A stretch of DNA of 57,289 bases. Origin: Mucilaginibacter sp. GTDB lineage: Bacteria; Bacteroidota; Bacteroidia; Sphingobacteriales; Sphingobacteriaceae. The stretch is from the NCBI GenBank assembly GCA_025352225.1, contig JANXTT010000097.1, positions 1 to 57,289 of the forward strand, written 5' to 3'. Within the stretch, counting starts at the first letter, position 1. Each line of letters starts with the position of its first letter. A program made the translations under genes and the position numbers. Below, one piece after another: positions 25,908 to 34,945 of this stretch. The notes beneath the pieces were generated by a model, which was not told where the DNA came from, did no database searches, and saw only the letters and a list, made by a program, of their open reading frames with translations.

Positions 25908-27536
25908 CTATGCCATTGCATACATTTCTTCGCGTTGTTTTTTAACTGCTTCGCTATTAATGTATTCGTCGTAACCCATTAACTTATCAATTATGCCGGC
26001 GGGTGTAAGTTCAATAATACGGGTGGCCACCGTTTCTGTAAGTTCATGATCTCGGGATGTGAACAGCATAGTGCCTTTAAAGTCTTTCATGCCATTGTTG
26101 AGTGCCGTTATCGATTCCAGGTCGAGATGGTTGGTAGGCTCGTCAAATAGCAGCAAGTTGGCTTGTTGCAGCATCATGCGGCTAAACATGCAACGCATTT
26201 TTTCGCCTCCTGATAATACTGTACATTTTTTCAATACTTCTTCGCCCGAAAATAACATCCGACCCAAAAAGCCGCGGATGAACTGGTCATCCTGATCGCC
26301 TTCTGAGTATTCGCGCAACCAATCAATCAGGTTGTCATTTTTATCTTTAAAATAGTCGGCATTGTCCATTGGTATATCGCCAATTTTAATGGTGATGCCC
26401 CATTTAAAATCGCCCTTATAGTTTTTATCCCTTCCGGACAATACATCGTAAAAAGCAGTAGTAGCCAAGCTGTTTTGCGATAGCACAGCAATTTTATCGC
26501 CTTTATTCACCATCAAATTTATATTGCTGAATAAGGTTTCGCCGTTAAGGCTCTTACTTAAATTTTCGATCTGTAATATCTGATCTCCTGCCTCGCGGCC
26601 CAGGTTATTGAATATGATACCCGGATATTTACGATTTGATGGCTGTATCTCATCCAAATTGATCTTATCCAAAGCCTTTTTACGACTAGTGGCTTGTTTA
26701 GATTTAGAAGCATTGGCACTAAAGCGGCGGATAAAGTCCTGAAGCTCTTTGACTTTATCTTCCATCTTTTTATTCTGATCCGACCGTTGTTTTAACGCCA
26801 GTTGGCTCGATTGATACCAGAAGGTATAGTTACCGGTGTAGATGGTCATTTTACTGAAATCAATATCAACAACGTGGGTACAAACGGTATCTAAAAAGTG
26901 CCTATCGTGCGATACTACCAGTACTATGGCCTCGTAGCCTGCCAAAAAGTCTTCGAGCCAGGCAATGGTATTGATGTCCAAATCATTGGTTGGCTCATCC
27001 AACAATAAAATATCAGGTTTACCAAATAAGGCTTGTGCTAATAATACCCGCACCTTTTGGTTACCATCCAGTTCTTTTAACGATCTGTAGTGGTATTCTT
27101 CTTTAATACCCAAATTGCTTAATATGGTAGCCGCATTGCTTTCCGCGTTCCAACCATCCATTTCTGCAAACAAGTTCTCCAGTTCCCCGGCCCGCTCGCC
27201 ATCTTTATCGGTAAAATCTTCCTTCAGGTAAATGGCGTCTTTTTCTTTCATAATGGCATATAATTCCTTATAGCCGATCATAACTGTTTCAATAACAGGG
27301 AAATCGTCAAACTCGTAGTGGTTCTGCTTTAACACAGCCATACGTTCGCCAGGCGAAAAACTATAAGAGCCACTTGTAGGGTCAATTTCGCCCGAAAGTA
27401 TTTTTAAGAAGGTTGACTTACCCGCACCATTAGCACCTATAATGCCATAACAGTTACCCTGGGTAAATTTTAAATTAACATCCTCAAAAAGTGTGCGTTT
27501 GCCATAACGCAGCGAAAGATTAGAAACGGTTATCAT
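25908..27536 (-). CDS. ABC-F family ATPase, YbiT-like ribosome-associated protein
   Basis: About 542 residues from the ATG at 27536; a TTG three codons upstream is less likely. There are two ABC domains: the first with Walker A GANGAGKST and Walker B ILLLDEPTNDLD, the second with signature LSGGEK and LLLFDEPTNHLD. The charged linker (RSDQNKKMEDKVKELQDF) between them is the ABC-F tRNA-interaction motif. There are no membrane segments. The insert around KEKDAIYLKEDFTDKDGERAGELE resembles YbiT. Such proteins act on ribosomes in translation quality control. Note that the second domain's Walker A is degenerate (LSQNSLATTAFY in place of GxxGxGKS/T). Confidence 0.9.
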   Translation of the reverse strand: MITVSNLSLRYGKRTLFEDVNLKFTQGNCYGIIGANGAGKSTFLKILSGEIDPTSGSYSFSPGERMAVLKQNHYEFDDFPVIETVMIGYKELYAIMKEKDAIYLKEDFTDKDGERAGELENLFAEMDGWNAESNAATILSNLGIKEEYHYRSLKELDGNQKVRVLLAQALFGKPDILLLDEPTNDLDINTIAWLEDFLAGYEAIVLVVSHDRHFLDTVCTHVVDIDFSKMTIYTGNYTFWYQSSQLALKQRSDQNKKMEDKVKELQDFIRRFSANASKSKQATSRKKALDKINLDEIQPSNRKYPGIIFNNLGREAGDQILQIENLSKSLNGETLFSNINLMVNKGDKIAVLSQNSLATTAFYDVLSGRDKNYKGDFKWGITIKIGDIPMDNADYFKDKNDNLIDWLREYSEGDQDDQFIRGFLGRMLFSGEEVLKKCTVLSGGEKMRCMFSRMMLQQANLLLFDEPTNHLDLESITALNNGMKDFKGTMLFTSRDHELTETVATRIIELTPAGIIDKLMGYDEYINSEAVKKQREEMYAMA

Positions 27537-27652
27537 ATGCCGCAAAGGTACGTTTTTGACTTTAAATGCAGAAAGCTTAAGTTAAACGATTTATATAGAT
27601 AATAGCTCAATATATTTGTTTCTAATTTTAATGATAAAACTGAGCTAATATT

Positions 27653-28231
27653 ATGGAGCCATTGATCATTACCAATAAAACGGAATTATTGCAGCATATA
27701 TCCCAAACCATTGGTAAAACCAAAGTGCTGCAACTTACTGATATTCTGTACACCAGAAAATTTGAGGTCAATGATCTGGTCGAACTAACGTTCTACCCTC
27801 AAAAAGAGGTAGCGTTCAGGGCGGCGTGGATATTGGAGAATTTGATATTGACCAACCCGCGCCGTTTTGTAAATAGTTTGGATGTTGTGACCGCCTCGGT
27901 CCTGATCATCCAAAATAAAAGCTGCTTGCGGCATTATGTTAAGGTGATGATGCATGTTACCGGGCCAAAAGCAGACCTACTGATCCGGCAGAAAATATCC
28001 GAAATTGATATGGAACCTGTTACCGCAAGGTGTTTTGACCTGATTATAGATCCTAAAACGCCGGTAGCTATAACGGCTTTCGCTATACAGGTGCTGTTTC
28101 ATCTCCAAAAACGTTATAGTTGGATAGCCGAAATGCTTACAGACCAGATCAAAATCATGCTGAAGCATAATAGTAAACCTGCTATACAATCTCGTGGGCG
28201 TAAACTATTGCATTACCTGGAACCGAAGTGA
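27653..28231 (+). CDS. Conserved hypothetical protein, helical repeat-like
   Basis: A 192-residue soluble protein made almost wholly of predicted helices (EVAFRAAWILENLILTNPRR, SCLRHYVKVMMHVTG, TPVAITAFAIQVLFHLQKR). The regular helix spacing and motifs such as AFRAAWILE resemble HEAT/ARM-type repeats. No catalytic motif, signal peptide or membrane segment is visible. Proteins like it occur in Sphingobacteriaceae without a known role. It is a single gene between the ABC-F gene (divergent) and a convergent small gene. Confidence 0.7.
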   Translation: MEPLIITNKTELLQHISQTIGKTKVLQLTDILYTRKFEVNDLVELTFYPQKEVAFRAAWILENLILTNPRRFVNSLDVVTASVLIIQNKSCLRHYVKVMMHVTGPKADLLIRQKISEIDMEPVTARCFDLIIDPKTPVAITAFAIQVLFHLQKRYSWIAEMLTDQIKIMLKHNSKPAIQSRGRKLLHYLEPK

Positions 28232-28261
28232 CCAAATGGTACAACACAAAAAACAAACTTG

Positions 28262-28573
28262 TTATTTGATATGGTAATGATTTAGCTTGGCCTCTATGGC
28301 TGATGAACTGGTATTAGCATATACACCGTAAGCGTTTATCAACACCCCTTTCAGGTTGTGTTTTTTAGATTCGATAGCGTATAATATTGAGGTATCAGAA
28401 GGGTTGGTAGCTCCCTCGAATTTATAAAACTCGTTGATCTCAAAATCATCGGCATAGAGGTTTACTTTTTCGTTTTTAGCTTCGAGGGAATCACCGGCCA
28501 GGGTTAAATCGGCAGTATATCCTCTTTTATTTAGGTCGCGAAGGGCGTCAACAAGTGATTCAAAATTTTTCAT
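28262..28573 (-). CDS. Small conserved Bacteroidota protein
   Basis: This 103-residue protein begins MKNFESLVDALRDLNKRGY and contains LYADDFEINEFYKFEG and a YAIESKKHNLKGVLINAYG tail. It matches the style of a short Bacteroidota family often labelled phosphoribosylpyrophosphate synthetase in databases; that label is doubtful because no PRPP-binding loop is present. It has no signal peptide or membrane segment. It converges with the helical-repeat gene (30 bp between stops). Confidence 0.7.
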   Translation of the reverse strand: MKNFESLVDALRDLNKRGYTADLTLAGDSLEAKNEKVNLYADDFEINEFYKFEGATNPSDTSILYAIESKKHNLKGVLINAYGVYANTSSSAIEAKLNHYHIK

Positions 28574-28873
28574 AGCAGTTAGTCTAATTATTATAAACTA
28601 TAACCCTGTTAGATGGTGTTTGTTTGGTATATCTTGATGACAAATAAAAACTACTGGTCTCAATGCTGTCTATTATTTAATGAATGTTTGATACGACGCT
28701 AGATCACATACTATTAAGTTATTCATGGCATTTCCATATGTTTTACAATTATTTACTTAGTGGGCCGCCTTTTTTGAATACAATACTGATATTTGAATGA
28801 ATATTACATATATTGAAACCAGTTAAACAAGGTGGCTTTTTACTTCATCTAATAAGCAAAGTATATAAAGAAA
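28574..28873. other. AT-rich intergenic region, nothing recognised
   Basis: Divergent spacer between the gene at 28262-28573 and the small ABC operon. I see no hairpin, repeat or consensus promoter that stands out. Confidence 0.4.
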
Positions 28874-28939
28874 ATGAGTAACAAGCCTCTATTTATTGAC
28901 CCACAAAACGAAAAGCCCTCTATTGATGCCTATAAGTAA
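28874..28939 (+). CDS. Possible 21-residue peptide upstream of a small ABC system
   Basis: A short frame, ATG to TAA, encodes MSNKPLFIDPQNEKPSIDAYK. Its stop lies 11 nt inside the start of the next gene, a layout typical of translational coupling. An AAAGAAAA tract precedes the ATG. It could be a leader peptide, an exported peptide or a chance frame. Confidence 0.3.
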   Translation: MSNKPLFIDPQNEKPSIDAYK

Positions 28940-29252
28940 GAACCAAATTAGTTTATTATCGGTATTCTATAAAAGCACCTTACCAATAAGTATCTCATTT
29001 TCTGCCTTATGTGCTGCACTTAATATGTTTGATATTTTAAGTGTGTTATTCGCTTTTGGGGTCTGTTTTCTATCGGGAGGAACAATTTTAAGCTTGCTTT
29101 ATAAAGAGATCTCGAAACAAAAAGAATATTATTTTTTTTACAATAAGGGCCTATCAAAAATACAACTAATGGTTACTTGTGTTGTGGGTAATTTTATTGT
29201 AGGCGCATCGTTGGTCATTATCGCTATTTATGCAAAGCATCTTAGAAATTGA
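28926..29252 (+). CDS. Small integral membrane protein, partner of the ABC ATPase
   Basis: 108 residues from the ATG at 28926; a TTG ten codons earlier in the same frame is less likely. Hydrophobic segments: LSVFYKSTLPISISFSALCA, FDILSVLFAFGVCFLSGGTI and MVTCVVGNFIVGASLVIIAI. The central KEISKQKEYYFFYNKGLSKIQ resembles the cytosolic coupling region of ABC-2-type permeases (YYFFYNKGLS). It overlaps the ATPase gene by 23 bp, so the two very probably work together. It is far shorter than a normal permease, so it may work as an oligomer or be a reduced form. Substrate unknown. Confidence 0.65.
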   Translation: MPISKNQISLLSVFYKSTLPISISFSALCAALNMFDILSVLFAFGVCFLSGGTILSLLYKEISKQKEYYFFYNKGLSKIQLMVTCVVGNFIVGASLVIIAIYAKHLRN

Positions 29253-29895
29253 CAGTGTGACCCAATCCTACGGCAACCGCCAGGTGCTCAGTGATATTTA
29301 TTTGAAATGTCAAACTGGAGATATAATTGGTATGCTAGGTAGAAATGGCACAGGCAAATCAACATTACTAAAAATATTATTCGGCTCATTAAAAGGCGAT
29401 AATAAGTTTATCAGAATTGATGGTAAAGTATATGGTCAGCCTTTTAAAGTACCTGGCTTAGTTGGCTACTTACCACAACATAATTTTTTATTGCAGCATT
29501 TAACTGTGAATAAGATCATGGCGTTATACCTCACGCCTGATAAAATACCGTCTTTTGTGGACGATGCTATAATCAGCAAAATTCAGAAAAATAAAGTCAG
29601 CCACTTATCGGGTGGAGAGCTGCGTTATCTGGAAATAAAACTGATCTTACATACAAATAATAAGTTTGTATTTTTGGATGAGCCGTTTAATGGGGTTGCG
29701 CCACTAATGGTTGAGCAATTAAAGAAAATGATAAACGATCATGCCCGCACAAAAGGCATCATTCTAACAGACCACGATTATAAAAATGTATTGGATGTAG
29801 CAAACAGGTATTGCTTAATTTATGATGGTGGAATAAAAAATATTGAAAATAAAGATGACTTGGTAAAATGGCGATATCTATCTGGAAATAGTTAA
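29230..29895 (+). CDS. ABC transporter ATP-binding protein
   Basis: This 221-residue single ABC domain has Walker A GRNGTGKST, Q-loop GYLPQHNF, signature LSGGEL, Walker B KFVFLDEPF and H-loop TDHD, so it should be a competent ATPase. The signature region LSGGELRYLEIKLIL is slightly unusual. It overlaps the small membrane protein gene by 23 bp. The layout looks like a tiny exporter. No other permease is nearby. Confidence 0.85.
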   Translation: MQSILEIDSVTQSYGNRQVLSDIYLKCQTGDIIGMLGRNGTGKSTLLKILFGSLKGDNKFIRIDGKVYGQPFKVPGLVGYLPQHNFLLQHLTVNKIMALYLTPDKIPSFVDDAIISKIQKNKVSHLSGGELRYLEIKLILHTNNKFVFLDEPFNGVAPLMVEQLKKMINDHARTKGIILTDHDYKNVLDVANRYCLIYDGGIKNIENKDDLVKWRYLSGNS

Positions 29896-29982
29896 TTAAG
29901 CGATTTTGACCTACTTGTTTTATTAAGATACCAAAGCTGTTGAAGTCCGCATTTTTAACGAATTGATTAGTATCTTCATGTA

Positions 29983-30023
29983 TTTTTACTATCCCCCTGC
30001 GTTTGGCAGGGGGATAGTAAAAA
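29983..30023. terminator. Bidirectional terminator between the ABC ATPase and clpB
   Basis: A 13-bp perfect core stem (ACTATCCCCCTGC / GCAGGGGGATAGT) is flanked by T-run and A-run, so it serves both the rightward ATPase gene and the leftward clpB, whose stop lies 5 bp beyond it. Confidence 0.85.
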
Positions 30024-30027
30024 ATAT

Positions 30028-32637
30028 TTAAGTAAACGCGGGCGTACCTTCATTTAAAAACACGAACTGGTTGTCAAAAGCGTCCAGCTTGATCTTACTG
30101 TCTTTGTCTATCTTACCGGCTAGTATTTGTTTTGACAGCTCGTTAAGTATTTTTTTCTGAATAACCCGTTTTAGCGGACGGGCGCCATATTGTGGGTCGT
30201 AACCTAATTGCGCCAGCCAGTCTAAAGCTTCGTCGCTGGCATCAAGTTGTATGCCCATTTCCAGCAGCGTGTTTTGCAATTGTTTAAATTGCAGCTTCAC
30301 AATATTCGCGAGTTCGTCACGGCCAAGTGGGGTAAACATAATGATCTCGTCAATACGGTTCAAAAACTCCGGACGAATAGTTTTGCGCAGTAATTCAAAC
30401 AGCTCATTTTTTGTTTTAGCAATAACCTCATCCTTGTTTATTTCTTGATAGCCCTGAAAGTTTTCCTGAATGATATGCGAACCTATATTGGATGTCATGA
30501 TGATGATGGTGTTTTTAAAATTCACCACCCTGCCCTTGTTATCCGTTAAACGACCATCATCCAACACCTGTAATAAAATATTGAACACATCAGGATGGGC
30601 CTTTTCGATCTCATCCAATAACACTACGCTATAGGGCTTGCGGCGTACGGCCTCTGTTAACTGGCCACCTTCATCATAACCTACATAGCCCGGAGGCGCG
30701 CCCACTAACCTTGAAACCGAGTGGCGTTCCTGATATTCGGACATATCTATGCGCACTAAGGCGGCTTCGTCATTAAATAAATATTCGGCAAGGGCTTTGG
30801 CCAATTCTGTTTTACCAACGCCTGTGGTACCTAGAAATATGAATGAGCCTATAGGCTTACGTTTATCCTGCAAACCAGCGCGGCTGCGGCGTATTGCATC
30901 GCTTATAGCTTCAATGGCTTCCTCCTGGCCAGCGACCCGTTTATGGAGCTCATCTTCCAGGTGAAGAAGTTTTTCGCGCTCACTTTGTATCATTTTAGAG
31001 ATAGGGATACCTGTCCACCGGGAAACTACGCCTGCAATATCCTCGGCGGTCACTTCCTCTTTTAGCATACGCGATTCGTCTTTATTAGTCAATAGGGCCT
31101 GTTTTAGCTTATCCACTTCTTCCTGCGTTTCGCGGATGCGGCCATAGCGTAACTCGGCCACTTTGCCATAATCGCCGGCACGCTCGGCTTGCTCAGCCTC
31201 TAGTTTAAAGTTCTCGATCTGCTCAATTTTATTATTGATCTTATCAACCGCGTCTTTTTCGCCCTGCCATTTGGCACGTAACGAATCCCGCTCGGCCGAA
31301 AGGTTCGCGATCTCTTCGCTCAGGTCCTTTACCTTTTTTACATTATGCTCCCGTTTAATTGCTTCCCGCTCTATCTCCAATTGCATAATACGGCGTTCCA
31401 GTTCGTCAACAACTTCGGGTACCGAATCCATTTCTATCCGCAGTTTTGCGGCGGCTTCATCCATCAAGTCAATAGCCTTATCCGGCAAGAACCGATCTGA
31501 TATGTAACGCTGTGACATTTCGACGGATGCAATAATAGCTTCGTCTAAAATGCGCACTTTATGATGTGCTTCATATTTTTCTTTTAACCCGCGTAAAATC
31601 GATATAGCATCCTGGGTATCGGGCTCATCAACCATTACTTTTTGAAAACGGCGTTCCAGAGCTTTATCTTTTTCCAGGTATTTTTGATATTCGTTCAATG
31701 TAGTGGCGCCTATGGCTCTAAGTTCGCCACGGGCCAGTGCTGGTTTTAATATATTGGCAGCATCCATAGCACCTTCGCCACCACCGGCACCAACCAGGGT
31801 ATGTATCTCATCAATAAATAGGATGATCTCGCCATCGGCCTGGGTAACTTCTTTTACAACAGCCTTTAGGCGTTCTTCAAACTCACCTTTATATTTAGCA
31901 CCGGCAATAAGCGCGCCCATATCCAGCGAGTAAACCGTTTTAGACTTTAAATTTTCGGGCACATCACCTTTAAGAATTCTAAAAGCGATCCCCTCGGCAA
32001 TAGCCGTTTTACCTACACCGGGCTCACCCACCAAAATAGGGTTATTTTTTGTGCGACGAGATAAGATCTGTATTACCCGGCGGATCTCGTCATCACGGCC
32101 AATAACTGGATCAAGTTTGCCTGATTCGGCGTATTCGTTGAGGTTACGGGCATATTTATTGAGGGCATTATAAGTAGCTTCGGCGTTTTGATCGGTAACT
32201 TTGCTATCACCGCGTAATTCTAAAATGGCTTTTTTGAGGTCTTTTTCGTTAACACCCATATCTTTAAGCAAGGTCGCGGGTTTATCGCTACCAGCTAAAA
32301 GACCGAGTAAAATATGCTCTACCGATATAAAATCGTCTTTAAATTCTTTCAGGTAACTTTGTGCCTTTTGCAGAGCCGTATTACTGCCTGATGATAGATA
32401 GGCCTCACTACCGCTTACTTTAGGAAAACTTGCTATCTGACTATCAAGCGAATCGTTTAACCGGTTTAAATTTACATTAAGCTTTTTTAACAGGTATGAT
32501 ATAACATTCTCATCAACCAGCAGTAAAGCTTTAAGTAAATGCGCACTTTCAATAGCCTGTTGCTGGTTGCCAACTGCTATTTCCGAAGCTTTTTGTACCG
32601 CTTCCTGTGCTTTGATGGTAAAGTTGTTAAAGTTCAT
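30028..32637 (-). CDS. clpB: ClpB, AAA+ disaggregase chaperone
   Basis: An 869-residue protein with the full ClpB plan: an N-terminal Clp_N double repeat (residues ~1-145, [17 protein letters not shown]), AAA+ domain 1 with Walker A GEPGVGKT and Walker [14 protein letters not shown], a long coiled-coil middle domain (~400-525, rich in E, K and R), and AAA+ domain 2 with Walker [24 protein letters not shown] and a C-terminal D2-small domain ([11 protein letters not shown]). It rescues aggregated proteins with DnaK after heat stress. The middle domain separates it from ClpA and ClpC. No CIRCE or other heat-shock element was noticed upstream. Confidence 0.97.
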   Translation of the reverse strand: MNFNNFTIKAQEAVQKASEIAVGNQQQAIESAHLLKALLLVDENVISYLLKKLNVNLNRLNDSLDSQIASFPKVSGSEAYLSSGSNTALQKAQSYLKEFKDDFISVEHILLGLLAGSDKPATLLKDMGVNEKDLKKAILELRGDSKVTDQNAEATYNALNKYARNLNEYAESGKLDPVIGRDDEIRRVIQILSRRTKNNPILVGEPGVGKTAIAEGIAFRILKGDVPENLKSKTVYSLDMGALIAGAKYKGEFEERLKAVVKEVTQADGEIILFIDEIHTLVGAGGGEGAMDAANILKPALARGELRAIGATTLNEYQKYLEKDKALERRFQKVMVDEPDTQDAISILRGLKEKYEAHHKVRILDEAIIASVEMSQRYISDRFLPDKAIDLMDEAAAKLRIEMDSVPEVVDELERRIMQLEIEREAIKREHNVKKVKDLSEEIANLSAERDSLRAKWQGEKDAVDKINNKIEQIENFKLEAEQAERAGDYGKVAELRYGRIRETQEEVDKLKQALLTNKDESRMLKEEVTAEDIAGVVSRWTGIPISKMIQSEREKLLHLEDELHKRVAGQEEAIEAISDAIRRSRAGLQDKRKPIGSFIFLGTTGVGKTELAKALAEYLFNDEAALVRIDMSEYQERHSVSRLVGAPPGYVGYDEGGQLTEAVRRKPYSVVLLDEIEKAHPDVFNILLQVLDDGRLTDNKGRVVNFKNTIIIMTSNIGSHIIQENFQGYQEINKDEVIAKTKNELFELLRKTIRPEFLNRIDEIIMFTPLGRDELANIVKLQFKQLQNTLLEMGIQLDASDEALDWLAQLGYDPQYGARPLKRVIQKKILNELSKQILAGKIDKDSKIKLDAFDNQFVFLNEGTPAFT

Positions 32638-32850
32638 AATATATAGTGCTCAAAAGTATTGCCACATATCATGATATGATAAAAAGACATAAATAAATAT
32701 TTGGATATGACGTATTGTCTACCCATTGTAATTATAACAGCCAAGTTGCCAGTGTTTTATTTAAAAATAATAATTTAAAAAATTACTTCAATTTTTTAAA
32801 CCATAAGCATAGTTAAACGTCTAAAGTTTATCTGCATATAGCAACCAATT

Positions 32851-34929
32851 ATGAAAAACGTTAAATTTTTATCAATAAGTTTGATCACATTGTTTTTTGG
32901 TGTATTGTTAGTTTCATTTTTTAACGGAACTAGTTTACCAGTAAAAACATATACTTTTCCATATAGGCATGCCGGGTTAACCGAAAGGCAAGCAGCGGCA
33001 CATTTGCTGGACAGGTTTACCTATGGCGCAACACCCGGCCAGGTGGACGAAGTTGTAAAAATGGGATTGGAGAACTGGTTTGAACAGCAACTGGACGGTA
33101 ATTTACCAGATGATACCCTTCAACATCGATTAACTGGCTATGATGCCGTAAATTTGAATAATGAACAGGTATTAAAGGAGTTCCCTCAAGGCTTTGTAGT
33201 GCAGCAAATGGCTATTAAAGATAGCGTGATTAGCAAGGATTCTGTTGGGAAAGCAGTAAATAAAAAGGCTTTTAATGATACCCTGCAGGCTTACATGAAA
33301 CGTAAGGGTTTTAGGTCGGATCAGGAGCTTTACAAACAATTTATCAGTCAGAAAATATTAAGGGCAGCATATACCAATAACCAAGTGCATGAGGTTTTAA
33401 CTGATTTTTGGTTCAATCATTTTAATGTTTCACTTACCAAAAGTGAGTGTTCCGAATTTATACCCGCTTACGAGCGCGATGTGATACGCCCAAATGTTTT
33501 AGGTAAATTTGATCAATTAGTGCTTGCTTCGGCCAAATCTCCGGCTATGTTGTACTATTTAGATAATTTTACCAGTGTAGGTCCACCACCACCTCCGCCA
33601 GTAAAACCGACTGCTAAACCGATACAAGTAGCCTCAAAACCATCGGAACCAGCAATGGGTATGATGATGGGGGATGATGCAAAGCCGAAGCCCCAATCTG
33701 ATAAAGCAGGAGCCACGAGCATGATGATGATGATGGATGCTACTGCTGCAAAGCCGCAAAAGCCAACGGTAAAAACATTGACCGTGGTTAAAAATGTTAC
33801 CGGGCTAAATGAGAATTACGCACGCGAGGTTATGGAATTGCATACCCTGGGCGTTGATGGCGGTTATACCCAAAGTGATGTTACACAAGCCGCACGCGTT
33901 TTAACCGGGTGGACAATTTACCCGATAAGCAGTTATGGTTATGGCAGTGCCATGAAAGGTTTAGTAACTAAAATAGGAGAAAACAATTTAGCGGCAAAGG
34001 GTTTTGTACACGAGGGCGACTTTTTATTTACACCCACCCGCCATGATAAGGGAGAAAAAATAGTTTTAGGGCACCAGTTTGCTGCTAATCCAGAACCAAC
34101 AAGCGGATACGATGAAGGTGTAACATTGTTAGAAATGCTGGCACACCATCCATCTGCAGCAAAATTTATATCACGTAAGCTGGCTGTTCGGTTTGTGAAT
34201 GATAACCCACCACCATCGCTGATCAACAAAATGGCTAAAACGTTTTTACAACAAGATGGTGATATTAAACAAGTGCTGATTACTATGGTTACTTCGCCCG
34301 AATTCTGGAACAAAAAATCGGTAAGGCAGAAAACAAAGTCGCCTTTTGAGTTGGCCATCAGTTCGGTACGGGGTTTAAATGCCAATATTACCAAACCATA
34401 CGAGTTATATAACTGGATAAGCCGTATGGGGCAAAAAATGTACTATTATCAGGCACCTACAGGTTTTCCTGATAAAGGACAATATTGGATAAACACAGGA
34501 TCGTTGCTAAACCGCATGAATTTTGGCCTGGCACTGGCTACACAGCGCATACCGGGGGTAAGTGTTAATTTAGTAACGTTAAACAATAACCATGAGCCCG
34601 AAAGCGCTGAGGCGGCCTTATATACCTACAGTAAAATTATAATGCCCGAACGTAACCTCGATAAAAGTATCAAACAATTGAGCCCGTTACTTAACCAACC
34701 CGATCTGGCGGCTAAGGTAGATGCTGCCGCGGTTAAATCGCCGGCGCCACAGGTTAGCCTTGCACCAATTGGCGATATGACTATGACCGGCCCTTTACCT
34801 AAAGAAAAGAAACCAACGCCTCTTCCAGATCCTGTAAAAACACTTGCTATGCAGCAAGCGGCAAATAAAAATATGCTGGCACAGGTAGTGGGTATAATTA
34901 TTGGGTCGCCAGAATATCAGCGCAGGTAG
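32851..34929 (+). CDS. DUF1800 family secreted protein with Met/Pro/Lys-rich insert
   Basis: This 692-residue protein has an N-terminal signal anchor (SISLITLFFGVLLVSFF). DUF1800 landmarks are present: AAHLLDRFTYGATPGQ, TDFWFNHFNVSL, ENYAREVMELHTLGVDGGYT, AARVLTGW, HDKGEKIVLG and KLAVRFVNDNPP. Between residues ~240 and 313 lies a low-complexity insert with a poly-proline run, MGMMMGDD and SMMMMMD. DUF1800 genes are commonly followed by a DUF1501 partner; none is present here, and the next gene is on the other strand. The biochemical role of the family is unknown to me. It is probably periplasmic or exported. Confidence 0.85.
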   Translation: MKNVKFLSISLITLFFGVLLVSFFNGTSLPVKTYTFPYRHAGLTERQAAAHLLDRFTYGATPGQVDEVVKMGLENWFEQQLDGNLPDDTLQHRLTGYDAVNLNNEQVLKEFPQGFVVQQMAIKDSVISKDSVGKAVNKKAFNDTLQAYMKRKGFRSDQELYKQFISQKILRAAYTNNQVHEVLTDFWFNHFNVSLTKSECSEFIPAYERDVIRPNVLGKFDQLVLASAKSPAMLYYLDNFTSVGPPPPPPVKPTAKPIQVASKPSEPAMGMMMGDDAKPKPQSDKAGATSMMMMMDATAAKPQKPTVKTLTVVKNVTGLNENYAREVMELHTLGVDGGYTQSDVTQAARVLTGWTIYPISSYGYGSAMKGLVTKIGENNLAAKGFVHEGDFLFTPTRHDKGEKIVLGHQFAANPEPTSGYDEGVTLLEMLAHHPSAAKFISRKLAVRFVNDNPPPSLINKMAKTFLQQDGDIKQVLITMVTSPEFWNKKSVRQKTKSPFELAISSVRGLNANITKPYELYNWISRMGQKMYYYQAPTGFPDKGQYWINTGSLLNRMNFGLALATQRIPGVSVNLVTLNNNHEPESAEAALYTYSKIIMPERNLDKSIKQLSPLLNQPDLAAKVDAAAVKSPAPQVSLAPIGDMTMTGPLPKEKKPTPLPDPVKTLAMQQAANKNMLAQVVGIIIGSPEYQRR

Positions 34930-34945
34930 GTTATTTGTTGCAGGG

